From NCBI RefSeq assembly GCF_030440575.1, contig NZ_CP047189.1, forward strand, positions 2,232,001 to 2,296,000: a stretch of DNA of 64,000 nt. The letters are read 5' to 3'. Positions 26,798 to 36,593 of this stretch are shown piece after piece. Source of the stretch: Corynebacterium ciconiae DSM 44920 (GTDB taxonomy: Bacteria; Actinomycetota; Actinomycetes; Mycobacteriales; Mycobacteriaceae). The notes beneath the pieces were generated by a model that was not told the origin of the DNA, did not search any database, and saw only the letters and a program-made list of their open reading frames with translations. The position numbers and the translations under genes are program-made. The stretch's first letter is position 1, and every line of letters starts with the position of its first letter.

Positions 26798-28279
26798 TTA
26801 GGAAGCAGCGTTCTGGCGACGGTTGGAATAGTAGGCGTAAGCGCCACCGCCAACGATCAACACGCCACCCAGCACGAGCAGCATGGTCACACCGCGACCA
26901 CCAGTGAGGGGCAAGTCGAAGCCGGTGTTGGCCTCAACGTTCTCGATTTTTACGGTGGTGAGATCAATAGTGTCGTTTCCATCCTTTTTCACCTGGAAAT
27001 AGACAGGCTTCGGGAGCAGCTCGTAGCCCTCGCCGGCCTTGGTCTCAACCAAGCAGTAGCCACTCGGGGTGGTTTCCCCCACTGCGCCATTTACATAGTC
27101 ATTGACGTGGAGACCGGCGATAGTGAACCCATCAGCGGCTGAGACATTGATGTCAGAGATAACCGAGTCCCCCTGGAGGTCATTTTCAGAGTTGCAGCGG
27201 TAGAGATCAAAAGTAGCTTCAACCCTTTCACCTGAGGTGTTGGTCTTATTGATTTTAACGTTGCCGAAGAAGGTCTCAGGGCGGTCTTCCTCCGGAATCT
27301 CAACCTCGGTACCCGGCCCATCGGGGGAAGACGAGGTTGAGATCTTGGCATTATTCTTGATCGGGTCGGTCTCAGACTGCCCATTGGCCCTTACAGTGAA
27401 GTCAATGGTGGCCTTCACCTGACGAGCAGCACCTTCTTTGGCGACGAGTTTCTCGATACCGGATTCAGTCAGGCTAATTGCAACCTCACCCGACCGGTTT
27501 TCAACCGTGTAATCTTCGGTGGCAGTTAGCGGCGTGTCATCTCCCAAGGTGACGCTCTTAACCTCGGGGGTTTCTAGGCGAGCATCTGGGTAGAGGTCAG
27601 TCAAGACAACGGAAGATAGCGAAGACGCCGACGGGACCTTGCCGGAAACCGTGTACGTAATCTTGTCGCCAGCCTTAACCGCATTCTCGTCAGTTACGCT
27701 CTTGGTGACAACATCTTCCTGCTTCTTGTTCTTCGGGTAGACGTGCACCTCGGGGAGGAACCCGTCTCGCCCATCCGGATCTGTCAAGGGAACAGCAACG
27801 AAGAAGGGCTCGGACTGAGTAGCCTCGTAACCGGTAGGAGCGGCCGTCTCGGTAACGCGGTACAGTCCTATCTCGGAGAGCTCAAAGTCAGCCTGTCCGC
27901 CACTGGACGTCACCTTGGTTTCAATCTCACGAAAACTAGGAGCCTGTTCAGTTCCCTTCGCGATGCGCTCAGCCTTCTTTTGCCCCTCGTTTGTGGTTAG
28001 GTCCACACCCTCAACTTTCTCGACTTTAAAGGTGGCACCGTCAAGGGGAGCACCAAGAGAGCCAGTTTCAGAAATTTCGGTGCCGTTTCCTCGCTGGCTA
28101 GGCGAGCTATTCTCAAATTTATGGACGTGAAGCTTGAGGCCTTCGTCTTTAGCGGCCTGCATGGTGTCGCACACGCCACCTGCACAGGGTGCGTCCTGTG
28201 CAGCGGCGATGCCGGCGGAGCCAAATACAATCGCGCCGGAGGCAGCGACAGCGAAAGCGCTGCGTGCAAACTTATTCAT
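26798..28279 (-). CDS. Major shaft pilin (SpaA/SpaD/SpaH type)
   Basis: A 493-residue protein starting at ATG 28279, with AAGGA seven bases upstream. Signal peptide to about residue 28 (AAAQD), then CAGGVC, which may form a disulfide. The N-domain begins LKLHVHKFE, with an isopeptide Lys. E-box YRVTETAAPTGY and pilin motif FLPEVHVYPK, whose Lys is the polymerisation site, are both canonical. A middle D2-type domain and a third Cna-B-like domain (VKINKTNTSGERVEATFDLY through YCLVETKAGEGYELL) follow, then LPLTG, a helix and NRRQN. This is the shaft subunit polymerised by the adjacent sortase. Confidence 0.92.
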   Translation of the reverse strand: MNKFARSAFAVAASGAIVFGSAGIAAAQDAPCAGGVCDTMQAAKDEGLKLHVHKFENSSPSQRGNGTEISETGSLGAPLDGATFKVEKVEGVDLTTNEGQKKAERIAKGTEQAPSFREIETKVTSSGGQADFELSEIGLYRVTETAAPTGYEATQSEPFFVAVPLTDPDGRDGFLPEVHVYPKNKKQEDVVTKSVTDENAVKAGDKITYTVSGKVPSASSLSSVVLTDLYPDARLETPEVKSVTLGDDTPLTATEDYTVENRSGEVAISLTESGIEKLVAKEGAARQVKATIDFTVRANGQSETDPIKNNAKISTSSSPDGPGTEVEIPEEDRPETFFGNVKINKTNTSGERVEATFDLYRCNSENDLQGDSVISDINVSAADGFTIAGLHVNDYVNGAVGETTPSGYCLVETKAGEGYELLPKPVYFQVKKDGNDTIDLTTVKIENVEANTGFDLPLTGGRGVTMLLVLGGVLIVGGGAYAYYSNRRQNAAS

Positions 28280-28536
28280 GTGAATCCTTAAAACTAGAGG
28301 GAGTTCGAGGCGCATTGTGTTTAGCGCCTCGGCTTGAGGGGGTGGTAGCCCCGCCGATGAGGTAGGCGGCGGATGCATCCAGCTCCTCCACACGGGTTCG
28401 TCGGTGAACTCGGGGATGTGAGCCGGGCGGTGCTCACATCATTCGCTATTGCACCGAGGTCGATCGATCTGCATAATCACTCCTTTAGAAAAACTTGTCG
28501 CATCGTCTGAGCATGGACTATGTAGTTGTGCTGTGC
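28280..28536 (-). promoter_or_regulatory. Gap between tip and shaft pilin genes
   Basis: These 257 bases separate the tip pilin stop from the shaft pilin start. They carry the AAGGA ribosome-binding site of the shaft pilin and are AT-rich at 28470-28500. They probably hold a separate promoter that would allow more shaft than tip protein. I could not fix the hexamers or any strong hairpin. Confidence 0.3.
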
Positions 28537-31208
28537 TTACGCTTTTGCGCGTCGGAGTGCTAAGCCACCTGCTAGCGCTAGGGATGCGCCCGCTAGCAAT
28601 AGGGGCCACACGCCCTTGCCACCTGTGAGGGGTAAATCTCCATTAAGGATGGGCAAGGTAAACATCCACGCGTCATCGGTTGCACTGACTGGACCGATAG
28701 CGTTTTGGTTCACCTTTTGATCTTCGGGGACGTTGAAGCTAGCCATAATTGTGGCCCTGTTGGCGTGGTAGTCACCGGGGGCCGCAGCCAAGCGATCGGA
28801 TCGCCACGTGCAGGAAAGCGAACCTCGTGGAGCTAGTGCTTGAGCAGGCACCACGCGTACCGTGTCACCTTGCTGAACCACCCGAGCGTTCCTATCGCAC
28901 GAGAGGCCAGTGGGGCGAATCTTCCCATTTGGTCGAGACGTATTCGGATCTAGCTGGGCGTCGGCGATGGTGAATGCTGTAAGCGGAGTCGAACCATCGT
29001 TGCGAATTGTGTACCTAACGGTCGTCTGTCCAGCACCTGTAGTGCTTGACGCGCTCTCCCTAGTGTCGGCGTCCTCACCGTTCAGGAACTTATTTACCGA
29101 GACAGCAGGCCTCGACATACTTACACACGCGTCAGCTCGCTTATTACCCGACAGCTCTACACGATTTTTCAAACCACCCGAGGGGCAGGTCAGATTCTCG
29201 GGAATATTGCCTACGTTATTGACTCTGTAGACCACATTGACTTTGACAGACCTAGTCTGCTTCGCTGGAATCGGCCGCATATTTGCTTCAGGTAGAACCC
29301 ACGCTGGCCCGCTTTTGCTGAGCTGACCGGGGCGCTGAATCAGAGAATTACGTACTTCGTTTGGGTTCTGCACCTCAACTCGGAGAATACTCAGGCCTTT
29401 GGGAGCCGATGGAATTTCCTTAATTTGGGCTGGGGTGCCCTCGACTGTTCCGGTATTGCGCACGTCAACTTGGTATGCCGCTTTGAACTCTTGGCCGTTA
29501 CCGGTGATTACGCGAGGCTGGGGAACCGCAGACTTCGACACATTGAACTCGGGAGTGCCAGCGGTGTTCTGCACCGTGCAGTCCACAATGTCCTTATCTC
29601 TCAATCCGGTGATGGTGAACTTCTTGTTATTCACCTCAGACTTGACCACTCGTCCGCTACCACTGCCGTAGGAGATTGGAGCGCTAGACCCCGCGTTCCT
29701 CACTTGACAAATGGCCGTAGCTTTCTGTCCGCCGGGAGCGTCTTGCGGTCGCAGCCTATAAGGCGAATTACCTCCAAGGACCTCTTCAATAGCGATGCTT
29801 GTGGTTCCGTTTTTAGTAACAGGGAAATTGAAGGTCGTTGCACCGTCGCCGCCCGTAGACTGCTGTACACGCTGCTGTTCGCGACCGTTGACCAGCGCCC
29901 GATCGGCGCGGAAGGTGAAGCCTCCCGTATCTGCACGGGTATCCACTCGGCCGTTTGCATCCACGATCTCCTTATGAATCGTGATGGTACCGACGCAACC
30001 GGAAGTCAATTTATCCAGCTCGTCCGCGAGCTGACCATAGTTGGACCCAACGACGGTGTCAGTCAGCCGCCCTAGGTAGGCGGCGGGACTATCAAACTGC
30101 CACTGTGTATATAGTGGTAGCCACCTTCCGTTGCTGTGTAGCCCTTCCCTGCTTCCTACGCTGCCGCGAATGCTTCGTGGTTTTTGGAATTTGTTATTGA
30201 AAATGACTACTTCCGAACCCGAGATCCTCGAGAATCCGGCAGGCACAGCTTGAGCATCGGGGAAAAGCTGATTTAATGTGCGCAGACCACCTACAGGTGC
30301 TGAGTTGAAGACTCGTGCCGTTTGCACATCCTCGTTAACACGCACTCCAAGAACCCGCGTGCCACTACTCCTCATTGCATCCGAGATGTTTATTGCTTCG
30401 AAAACGGGTGCACTGTAAGTGCCTGCCAAGTATCCCGACCGCGGTGGATCGTTGTACATGTAACCGTCGCCGATGAGAATTACGACGTCATAACCTTGGT
30501 TTTGCACACTGGCAAGGCCACGCTGGTAGTCAGACCGCTGTGTGTCTCCTTGCGGCCACTCTCCATCGAGCCGGTCAATGTAGCTATCGAAAGCTTGCTT
30601 CCCCGCAGGATCGAGCAATCGCGCAGAAAAGCCTCCATTCGGCTTCGCTGGCGCATTACTAGCAAAGGTTTGAACCCCTACGGTAGAACCAGTGCCTGCG
30701 AGATTAGCCCCTACTCGTCTCAATGCGTCCTTGTAGGCAGGCTTCTGCTGAGCTGTCGAACCCGATACATCGATCAGGATCCCTACCTTTTGGCCGCAGA
30801 GCCGCTGGTTGAGATCCCCAGCCGCCCGTGGCTTGCGGTTTAACTGACGAACCTCCGGCTGCTCGACGGGTTCAGCATCCTCTGGTTCCCCAGATTCGTC
30901 GGATTCCTCCGATTCCTCAGGCTCTTGTGTCTCGGTTGAGGTCGTCGATGTAGATGAGTTTGAGGTCTCGGATTGCACGCTTGAGGGCGTGACGGTGGAA
31001 GTGGCACTAGCCGTTAGGCCAGTCCCCCGCGGTTATCCTCGTTATCCTGCGATGAATCGCTATCGTTGACTGAAGTGTTTGCTTCATCGTCCTGTGCCCA
31101 AGCAGTGTTACCAGCACCGTACAGAACGACCGCAGCAACGAGCGCTAGTATCGCACACACCGCTAGGACACTGGTCAGCAGCCGCTTGGTGGCGTTAGGA
31201 GGATTCAA
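28537..31208 (-). pseudogene. vWA tip pilin/adhesin (SpaC-like), split by a frameshift at a G5 run
   Basis: Two frames make one gene. The first, from TTG 31208 with GAGG upstream, gives a 64-residue product with a clear signal peptide (MNPPNATKRLLTSVLAVC..., AWAQ) and then stops at 31014. The second continues from the same Ser/Asp-rich linker to 28537 with no signal peptide of its own. One extra G in the run of five (C5 at 31024-31028 on the plus strand) fuses them in frame across NRGG-TGLTASATS. The long part has a vWA domain with MIDAS DVSGST near its residue 72-77, two or three beta-sandwich repeats, and LPLTG plus helix and LRRAKA. This is the order expected for a pilus tip adhesin. As written it should not be secreted; it may be mutated, phase-off or a sequencing error. 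Confidence 0.75.
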
Positions 31209-31577
31209 GACAGGACCTCGACAAAGTTAGGAAATTAAGATAAGAGGATGCTGAAGATTCACTCATCTCTCAGATCGGCGCCGAAAACGCTTGTGCGCAG
31301 CGATGACAGCTAGCCACTGCATCCAATTTTTAAGGTACAGCACCTCACGCACCTCCACAAGAGCTCAGTAACTCACACAGCTATTAGGCCATCCGGCGCC
31401 ACCACTTATTCGGTTCTTAACTATTGAATCGCTAACGGCCACTAGTTTGTTTCACCAATCTGAAACCTTTTTTAGCTGCCGCAGCTAACCCACCGATAAG
31501 CAGGCTAATCTGCATCAACATCCTGTTCACGATCAAACACCTCACCACACTTCCTTATGTGGTGCACTCACGACGAA
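31209..31577. promoter_or_regulatory. AT-rich region upstream of the pilus operon
   Basis: About 370 bases without a credible gene, clearly more AT-rich than the housekeeping genes around. On the minus strand TATCTT (31242-31237) could be the -10 box of the pilus operon, leaving a leader of about 20 bases with GAGG before the TTG start. I saw no long repeat or att-like sequence, although this is one edge of the probably acquired pilus block. Confidence 0.35.
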
Positions 31578-31619
31578 GCCCCCGTGGAAGTAAAGCTCGA
31601 GCCTCACTACTACGGGGGC
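31578..31619 (-). terminator. Hairpin downstream of purA
   Basis: GCCCCCGT at 31578-31585 pairs with ACGGGGGC at 31612-31619, 18 bases beyond the purA stop. The loop is 26 bases long and the T-run poor, so the call rests on stem strength and position. Confidence 0.45.
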
Positions 31620-31636
31620 GCACCAAGGGGTGTCGA

Positions 31637-32929
31637 CTACTTAGATTCCATCACGTCATGAATGGTGATGGTTTGGTCGCGGCCAGGGCCGACGCCGATG
31701 TAGGAGATGCGGCAGCCGGAGAGCTCCTCAAGGCGGCGCACATAGTCCTGCGCCTTTTCGGGCAGCTCCTCAAAGCTGCGGCAGCCGGTGATGTCTTCGT
31801 CCCACGCGGGCATGGTCTCGTAAATCGGGGTGGCGTGGTGGAAGTCGGACTGGGTCATCGGCATCTCGTCAAAACGGGTGCCATCCACGTCATAGGCCAC
31901 ACAGATCGGGATCTCCCCGATGCCGGTGAGCACGTCGAGCTTGGTGAGGAAGAGGTCCGTGAAGCCGTTGACGCGGGATGCGTAGCGGGCCACCACGGAG
32001 TCGTACCAGCCGCAGCGGCGCTTACGGCCGGTGTTCACACCGACCTCACCGCCGGTGGTTTGGAGGAACTCGCCCCACTTGTCAAAGAGTTCCGTGGGGA
32101 AGGGGCCGGCACCCACGCGGGTGGTGTAGGCCTTAACGATGCCCAGCGAGGAGGTGATCTTGGTGGGGCCGATACCGGAGCCCACACAGGCGCCGCCTGC
32201 GGAGGGGTTCGAGGAGGTGACGAAGGGATAGGTGCCGTGATCCACATCGAGCATGGTGGCCTGGCCACCCTCCATGAGCACGTGCTTGCCCTCGTCCAAG
32301 GCGCGGTTGAGCTCCAGCTCGGACTCGATCACCATCGGCTTGAGGCGCTCGGCATAGGAGAGGAAGTACTGCACCACCTCTTCCGGGTCCACGGCCTTGC
32401 GGTTGTACATCTTCACCAGGATCTGGTTTTTCTGATCCAAAGCGGATTCCACCTTTTGGCGCAGGATGGACTCATCGAAAATGTCCTGGATGCGCACACC
32501 GACGCGCGAAACCTTGTCCGCATAGGTGGGGCCGATGCCGCGGCCGGTGGTGCCGATCGCACGCTTACCCAAGAAGCGCTCGCCCACGCGGTCGATAATC
32601 TGGTGGTAGGGAGCAACCACGTGTGCATTGGCGGAGATCCGCAGCCGGGAGGCCTTGGCACCGCGCGCTTCGAGGCCATCGATCTCATCGAAGAGCGCCT
32701 CGAGGTTGATAACCACACCATTGCCCAGCACGGGGGTGGCGTTCTCCGAGAGCACACCGGCGGGCAGCAGCTTCAGCTCGTACTTCTCGCCGCCCACCAC
32801 CACGGTGTGGCCGGCGTTGTTGCCGCCGTTGGGCTTGACCACGTAGTCCACTCGGCCGCCGAGAATATCGGTGGCTTTGCCCTTGCCTTCATCGCCCCAC
32901 TGGGCGCCGACGATGACCACAACCGCCAT
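31637..32929 (-). CDS. purA: Adenylosuccinate synthetase
   Basis: A 430-residue enzyme, exactly the usual length. It condenses IMP with aspartate using GTP on the way to AMP. The N-terminal [15 protein letters not shown] holds the catalytic Asp and GTP loop. [41 protein letters not shown] and the C-terminal GTKR-like [10 protein letters not shown] are also typical. AGGGAAG precedes the ATG. In C. glutamicum purA lies in the same neighbourhood between purT and the fructose-bisphosphate aldolase gene, so the pilus genes look inserted between purT and purA. Confidence 0.97.
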   Translation of the reverse strand: MAVVVIVGAQWGDEGKGKATDILGGRVDYVVKPNGGNNAGHTVVVGGEKYELKLLPAGVLSENATPVLGNGVVINLEALFDEIDGLEARGAKASRLRISANAHVVAPYHQIIDRVGERFLGKRAIGTTGRGIGPTYADKVSRVGVRIQDIFDESILRQKVESALDQKNQILVKMYNRKAVDPEEVVQYFLSYAERLKPMVIESELELNRALDEGKHVLMEGGQATMLDVDHGTYPFVTSSNPSAGGACVGSGIGPTKITSSLGIVKAYTTRVGAGPFPTELFDKWGEFLQTTGGEVGVNTGRKRRCGWYDSVVARYASRVNGFTDLFLTKLDVLTGIGEIPICVAYDVDGTRFDEMPMTQSDFHHATPIYETMPAWDEDITGCRSFEELPEKAQDYVRRLEELSGCRISYIGVGPGRDQTITIHDVMESK

Positions 32930-32995
32930 GGCGTGTCACTTCCCTTGATATCTATTAGAGGTATGGAGAGTAGGTAGCCCGAGTGCGAGCCGGAA

Positions 32996-34387
32996 TCAGT
33001 CTACAACACCGGCCCTGTAGCGTTGTGTGGTGTCTTTATAGGCGGCCAGCGCTCGGGCGCGGGATTCTTTCACGTCCACATGCGGCTCCGGATACATCGG
33101 CGTGCCCCATTCCGGCACCCAGCGCTGAATGTAGCGATGCTTTGGATCGAACTTCTTTTCTTGGGTGAGTGGGTTGAAGATACGGAAGTAGGGGGCGGCG
33201 TCATCACCACAGCCGGCTACCCACTGCCAATTGAAAGGGTTGGAGGCGTAGTCGGCGTCGACAAGCGTGTCCCAGAACCATTCTTCGCCGTGGCGCCAGT
33301 GAATACCCAGGTTTTTGGTGAGCCACGAGCCCACCACCATGCGTACGCGGTTGTGCATGGTGCCGGTGGCCCAGAGCTCGCGCATTCCGGCATCCACGAG
33401 GGGCACGCCGGTGTGGCCGCGCCGCCACTGCTGTAATTGCTCGGCGTAATCCTCCTCCGGCGGGGTGAGTCCGTACTCTCCGGCGGCGGAATTCCACGCC
33501 CACGGGAAGTGATCGAATTGGGCGCGCACATTGGTGGTGGCGAGGTCTGGGCGGGCCCACAGGCGGCTCCATGCGAACTCGCGCCACAACAGCTCGGAAC
33601 GGAAGGTGGAATCAGAGATGTCCTGCCAGGCGGCGACGGGGCTGATCTCGCCGAAGCGCAGGTGGGGAGACAGCCGCGAGGTTGCGGGCACCGCCGGGTA
33701 GTCGCGCTTATCCGCGTAATCGCCATATTCCGCGCAGCGCTGTTCGAAGCGGTCGAGTGCCTTCCACGCTCCGGCCTCGCCGGGCTGCCAGTGCTCGCGA
33801 AAGCCTGCGGCCCAATCGATCTCGCTGACTAGTCCGAGAGCACGGATGTCCTCATCCAGCTCCCAGTCAGGCTCCAGCTCGGGTGGGCGCTGCAGATCGC
33901 CTGGGCCTACATCCTCGCCCAGCAACTCACCGGCCTTGCGGGCATAGGGGGAATACACCTTGTAGGACGAGCCCTCGTTTGTCTGCACCTCCCACGGCTC
34001 GGAGAGCAAAAACCCGGGGAAGCTGCGCACCTCATAGTCGGCGGCAAGCGTGGATTTGATGGCTGCGTCGCGCTGCGCCAACTCCGGCACATAGCGGCGC
34101 TGCCACACCACAGCTTGGGCGCCACACTCCGCCGCGAACTGCGGGATCAGCTGCTCCGGATCGCCGGTGACGAGCTGCAGGCTGATGCCGAGCTCGGCGA
34201 GGCGGCGGCGATGAGCCTGCAAGGAATACGCCAGCCACCAGCGGCTCGCCGCACCTATGGGGCGCAGGCCCGACGGCGGGGATTCCCACACGTACACCGC
34301 ACGGATGTCCTCATCGTGCTCACGCGCCCACTCGAGCGGGGCGTGATCAATCGTGCGCAAGTCATCGCGGTACCACACCAAAATCAT
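32996..34387 (-). CDS. phrB: Deoxyribodipyrimidine photolyase
   Basis: A 463-residue class I CPD photolyase/cryptochrome-family protein. The N-terminal alpha/beta domain starts LVWYRDDLRTIDHAPL, the antenna-binding half. The FAD domain contains RLSPHLRFGEISP, WREFAW, the TGxPLVDAGMREL-type TGVPLVDAGMRELWATG, HNRVRMVVGSWLTKNLGIHW and a terminal NPFNWQWVAGCGDDAAPYFRIFNP. It repairs UV-induced pyrimidine dimers with blue light. It is divergent from the unknown gene at 34412. Codons near 33256 carry CGTCGACAAGCG. Confidence 0.93.
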   Translation of the reverse strand: MILVWYRDDLRTIDHAPLEWAREHDEDIRAVYVWESPPSGLRPIGAASRWWLAYSLQAHRRRLAELGISLQLVTGDPEQLIPQFAAECGAQAVVWQRRYVPELAQRDAAIKSTLAADYEVRSFPGFLLSEPWEVQTNEGSSYKVYSPYARKAGELLGEDVGPGDLQRPPELEPDWELDEDIRALGLVSEIDWAAGFREHWQPGEAGAWKALDRFEQRCAEYGDYADKRDYPAVPATSRLSPHLRFGEISPVAAWQDISDSTFRSELLWREFAWSRLWARPDLATTNVRAQFDHFPWAWNSAAGEYGLTPPEEDYAEQLQQWRRGHTGVPLVDAGMRELWATGTMHNRVRMVVGSWLTKNLGIHWRHGEEWFWDTLVDADYASNPFNWQWVAGCGDDAAPYFRIFNPLTQEKKFDPKHRYIQRWVPEWGTPMYPEPHVDVKESRARALAAYKDTTQRYRAGVVD

Positions 34388-34411
34388 AATGATCCAGCTT
34401 AGCCAGATACT

Positions 34412-35257
34412 ATGGCCGATATGCCGACCCTAGTGCTGAACTGTGGCGATCACCCCTGCCCCCTTGACGCCGGTGAACTGGTAGAACTGCCCGCCCTGCC
34501 CCGGCGTGGCGACCTGCTGTTTCTCAGAGAGCGCGCCGCACAGCTCCTGCCGAAGGATGACACCCCAACCCTGGCGGAGATCCAAGCCCGCCCCGATGTG
34601 GAACATCTCGGCAGCCCCTCCCCCGCTCCGCAGCGCCCGGCTGAACCGTGGCGGATCATTGTGGTGGGCAGCGATGCTGCCCTTTCGGCGGTGCTGGCCC
34701 GGCTGATGAAAAGTGATGCGCTCTGGGCAGAGATCGGGTTTGTGCCCACCGATGCCGACTCGGTGGCCGCCCGTAACTATGGAATCCCCACCTCGCCCGA
34801 GTCCGCCTGGCGGCTCGCCCGCTACGGCTCGCCCAGGCCAAGCTGCCTGATTCGTGATGATAAAGGCAGCGTGGTGGCTGGGCATGCCACCATCAGCGAC
34901 CCCGAAAACAAGCAGCTGGTGGGCGAGATCATCGTGGACGATGCGCAATTGCACCACAATGAGGACCGCCGCACCGCCAGCCGTGGGCTTTTTGGGGCCA
35001 AGCTTGTGCCCATGGTGGAGGCGCCAGGCATCGCCGCCGTGCGGCTGACCACTGCCCTAGCTGCCCCGCGGCGGCGCTGGTTTGGTCGCAATACCGTGGC
35101 CGGCGATACCGATGCCTCCTCCGTGTTGCTCGGCCGGGCGGTTCAGGCTGGCGGGCCGCAGCTGCAGGTGAGTATCGATTCTGTGCCTCGGCCTAACCCG
35201 GTAGAGGCGGTGACGTTCTACCGGCATCTGCGGGATCTACAGATCATCCGGCTCTAG
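34412..35257 (+). CDS. Conserved protein of unknown function
   Basis: A 281-residue soluble protein. I do not recognise a family with confidence. Residues 75-190 look alpha/beta (WRIIVVGSDAALSAVLARLM, GDDxG-like IRDDKGSVVAGH). They vaguely recall the N-terminal lobe of diacylglycerol-kinase-like proteins, but the GGDGT motif is absent. The C-terminal third has positively charged residues and a final YRHLRDLQIIRL helix. It is divergent from phrB and converges on the FUSC gene. I recall similar genes near purA/fba in other corynebacteria. Confidence 0.7.
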   Translation: MADMPTLVLNCGDHPCPLDAGELVELPALPRRGDLLFLRERAAQLLPKDDTPTLAEIQARPDVEHLGSPSPAPQRPAEPWRIIVVGSDAALSAVLARLMKSDALWAEIGFVPTDADSVAARNYGIPTSPESAWRLARYGSPRPSCLIRDDKGSVVAGHATISDPENKQLVGEIIVDDAQLHHNEDRRTASRGLFGAKLVPMVEAPGIAAVRLTTALAAPRRRWFGRNTVAGDTDASSVLLGRAVQAGGPQLQVSIDSVPRPNPVEAVTFYRHLRDLQIIRL

Positions 35258-35280
35258 GGGCTCCACGTGCGCCAGAGGGG

Positions 35281-36495
35281 CTAGAGTTCCTCCTCATCCC
35301 ATAGCTCCGGGGGCACGTGCGGGGTATCCGAGGTGGGCTTGAGCACCGCCTGGGCGGAATCGCGGGAGAGCCCGCACACCTGCAGCAGATCCACCACGAG
35401 GGAACGACACTGGCCCAGCATCATGTGGGCAGAAAGCACCCGGCCCTCGGCCACCTCGAGGCCCATGCGGGCACCGAGCAGGCGCAGCCGCCGCACCACA
35501 TACGGGATCTGTTGGGAGCGCACATTCTTTTCTCCGCGATCAAAAAGCGAAGAGAGCAGCAGTGTGATATCCGAGAGCTCATCAATGAGTGCCAGGTGCT
35601 CCTCGCTTACGCTATCGCCATCCTCAATCAGCACTTGGGCTCGACGGGCCAACACCCGGGTAGTGCGCACGGCATTATCCACCTGCTCCAGAGTGGTGAG
35701 CAAGGTGTTGACGCGGCGGGAGGCATCGCCCCACAGGAAGGGCGAGACCTCCACCGAGGCTTTGCCCTCCTTCGCGGCGGCAATCATGGAGTTGATATTG
35801 CCCTGGGTGCCGCGCACCTCCTCGAGCGCCTCGGCGATGGCCTGGGCATCGTTGTTGCGCAAGGCGGCTGCCACATCGGCCAGCACATCGGAGGCGATGC
35901 CCAGCACCTTCGCGATCTCGCGGCGGCCCGCCTTGAGCGGGGAGGCCGGGATGAGCGCCATCATCAAAATGGCCACCAGCCCGCCGATCACCGCATCAAT
36001 CATGCGGTCAAAGCCACCGGCATCGCCCGGCGGCAGCAGCGTGGCCACCAACACCGCACCGATCGCGGCCTGGTTGGATACCAGCGGGGACTTATCCATA
36101 AACCGGGCGATCGCCTGGGTGATCACCACCGCCGCCACAATCTGCAGCGGGCCGGAGCCGACCTGCATGATGATGACATCACCAATACCCACACCGAGCA
36201 CCACGCCCACCATGAGCTCCACGGCGCGGCGCATGCGCCCCACCCCGGAAATGCCGGTGACGATCACCGCGGCCATGGGGGCGAAGAAAGGCACATTGTG
36301 GTGGGTGATGTGCAGCGCGATGAAATAGGCCAAACCGGCGCCGAGGGCCGATTGGACAATCGTCAGCCACGAATCATTGAGGCGATTCTTGCCGTGGGAC
36401 ACGGCGCGTTTGATGCGCCCGGAGACGCTGCTGGGCACGCGCAAACGGCGCAGCACCCGGCCGGTGGTTGAGGGAGTACGGGCTGGCTGGGACAT
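35281..36495 (-). CDS. FUSC-family membrane protein (aromatic-acid exporter-like)
   Basis: A 404-residue protein. A basic N-terminus of about 40 residues is followed by six or so hydrophobic segments between residues 45 and 190. The motif FFAPMAAVIVTG near residue 70 and a GVVLGVGIGDV repeat are typical of FUSC/ArAE-type proteins. The C-terminal half is cytoplasmic and helical. Related proteins export aromatic acids or act in envelope homeostasis; the substrate here is unknown. It starts at ATG 36495 and is the first gene of its own unit. Confidence 0.8.
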   Translation of the reverse strand: MSQPARTPSTTGRVLRRLRVPSSVSGRIKRAVSHGKNRLNDSWLTIVQSALGAGLAYFIALHITHHNVPFFAPMAAVIVTGISGVGRMRRAVELMVGVVLGVGIGDVIIMQVGSGPLQIVAAVVITQAIARFMDKSPLVSNQAAIGAVLVATLLPPGDAGGFDRMIDAVIGGLVAILMMALIPASPLKAGRREIAKVLGIASDVLADVAAALRNNDAQAIAEALEEVRGTQGNINSMIAAAKEGKASVEVSPFLWGDASRRVNTLLTTLEQVDNAVRTTRVLARRAQVLIEDGDSVSEEHLALIDELSDITLLLSSLFDRGEKNVRSQQIPYVVRRLRLLGARMGLEVAEGRVLSAHMMLGQCRSLVVDLLQVCGLSRDSAQAVLKPTSDTPHVPPELWDEEEL

Positions 36496-36593
36496 GGCTC
36501 ACCATTGTAGGCTTCTTCAGCCGCACGCTGCACCAACGCCCTCTCGGCCGTGGTGGCGGGGAGAGGGCGTCGACAAGCGGCAGCGGGCACGAA

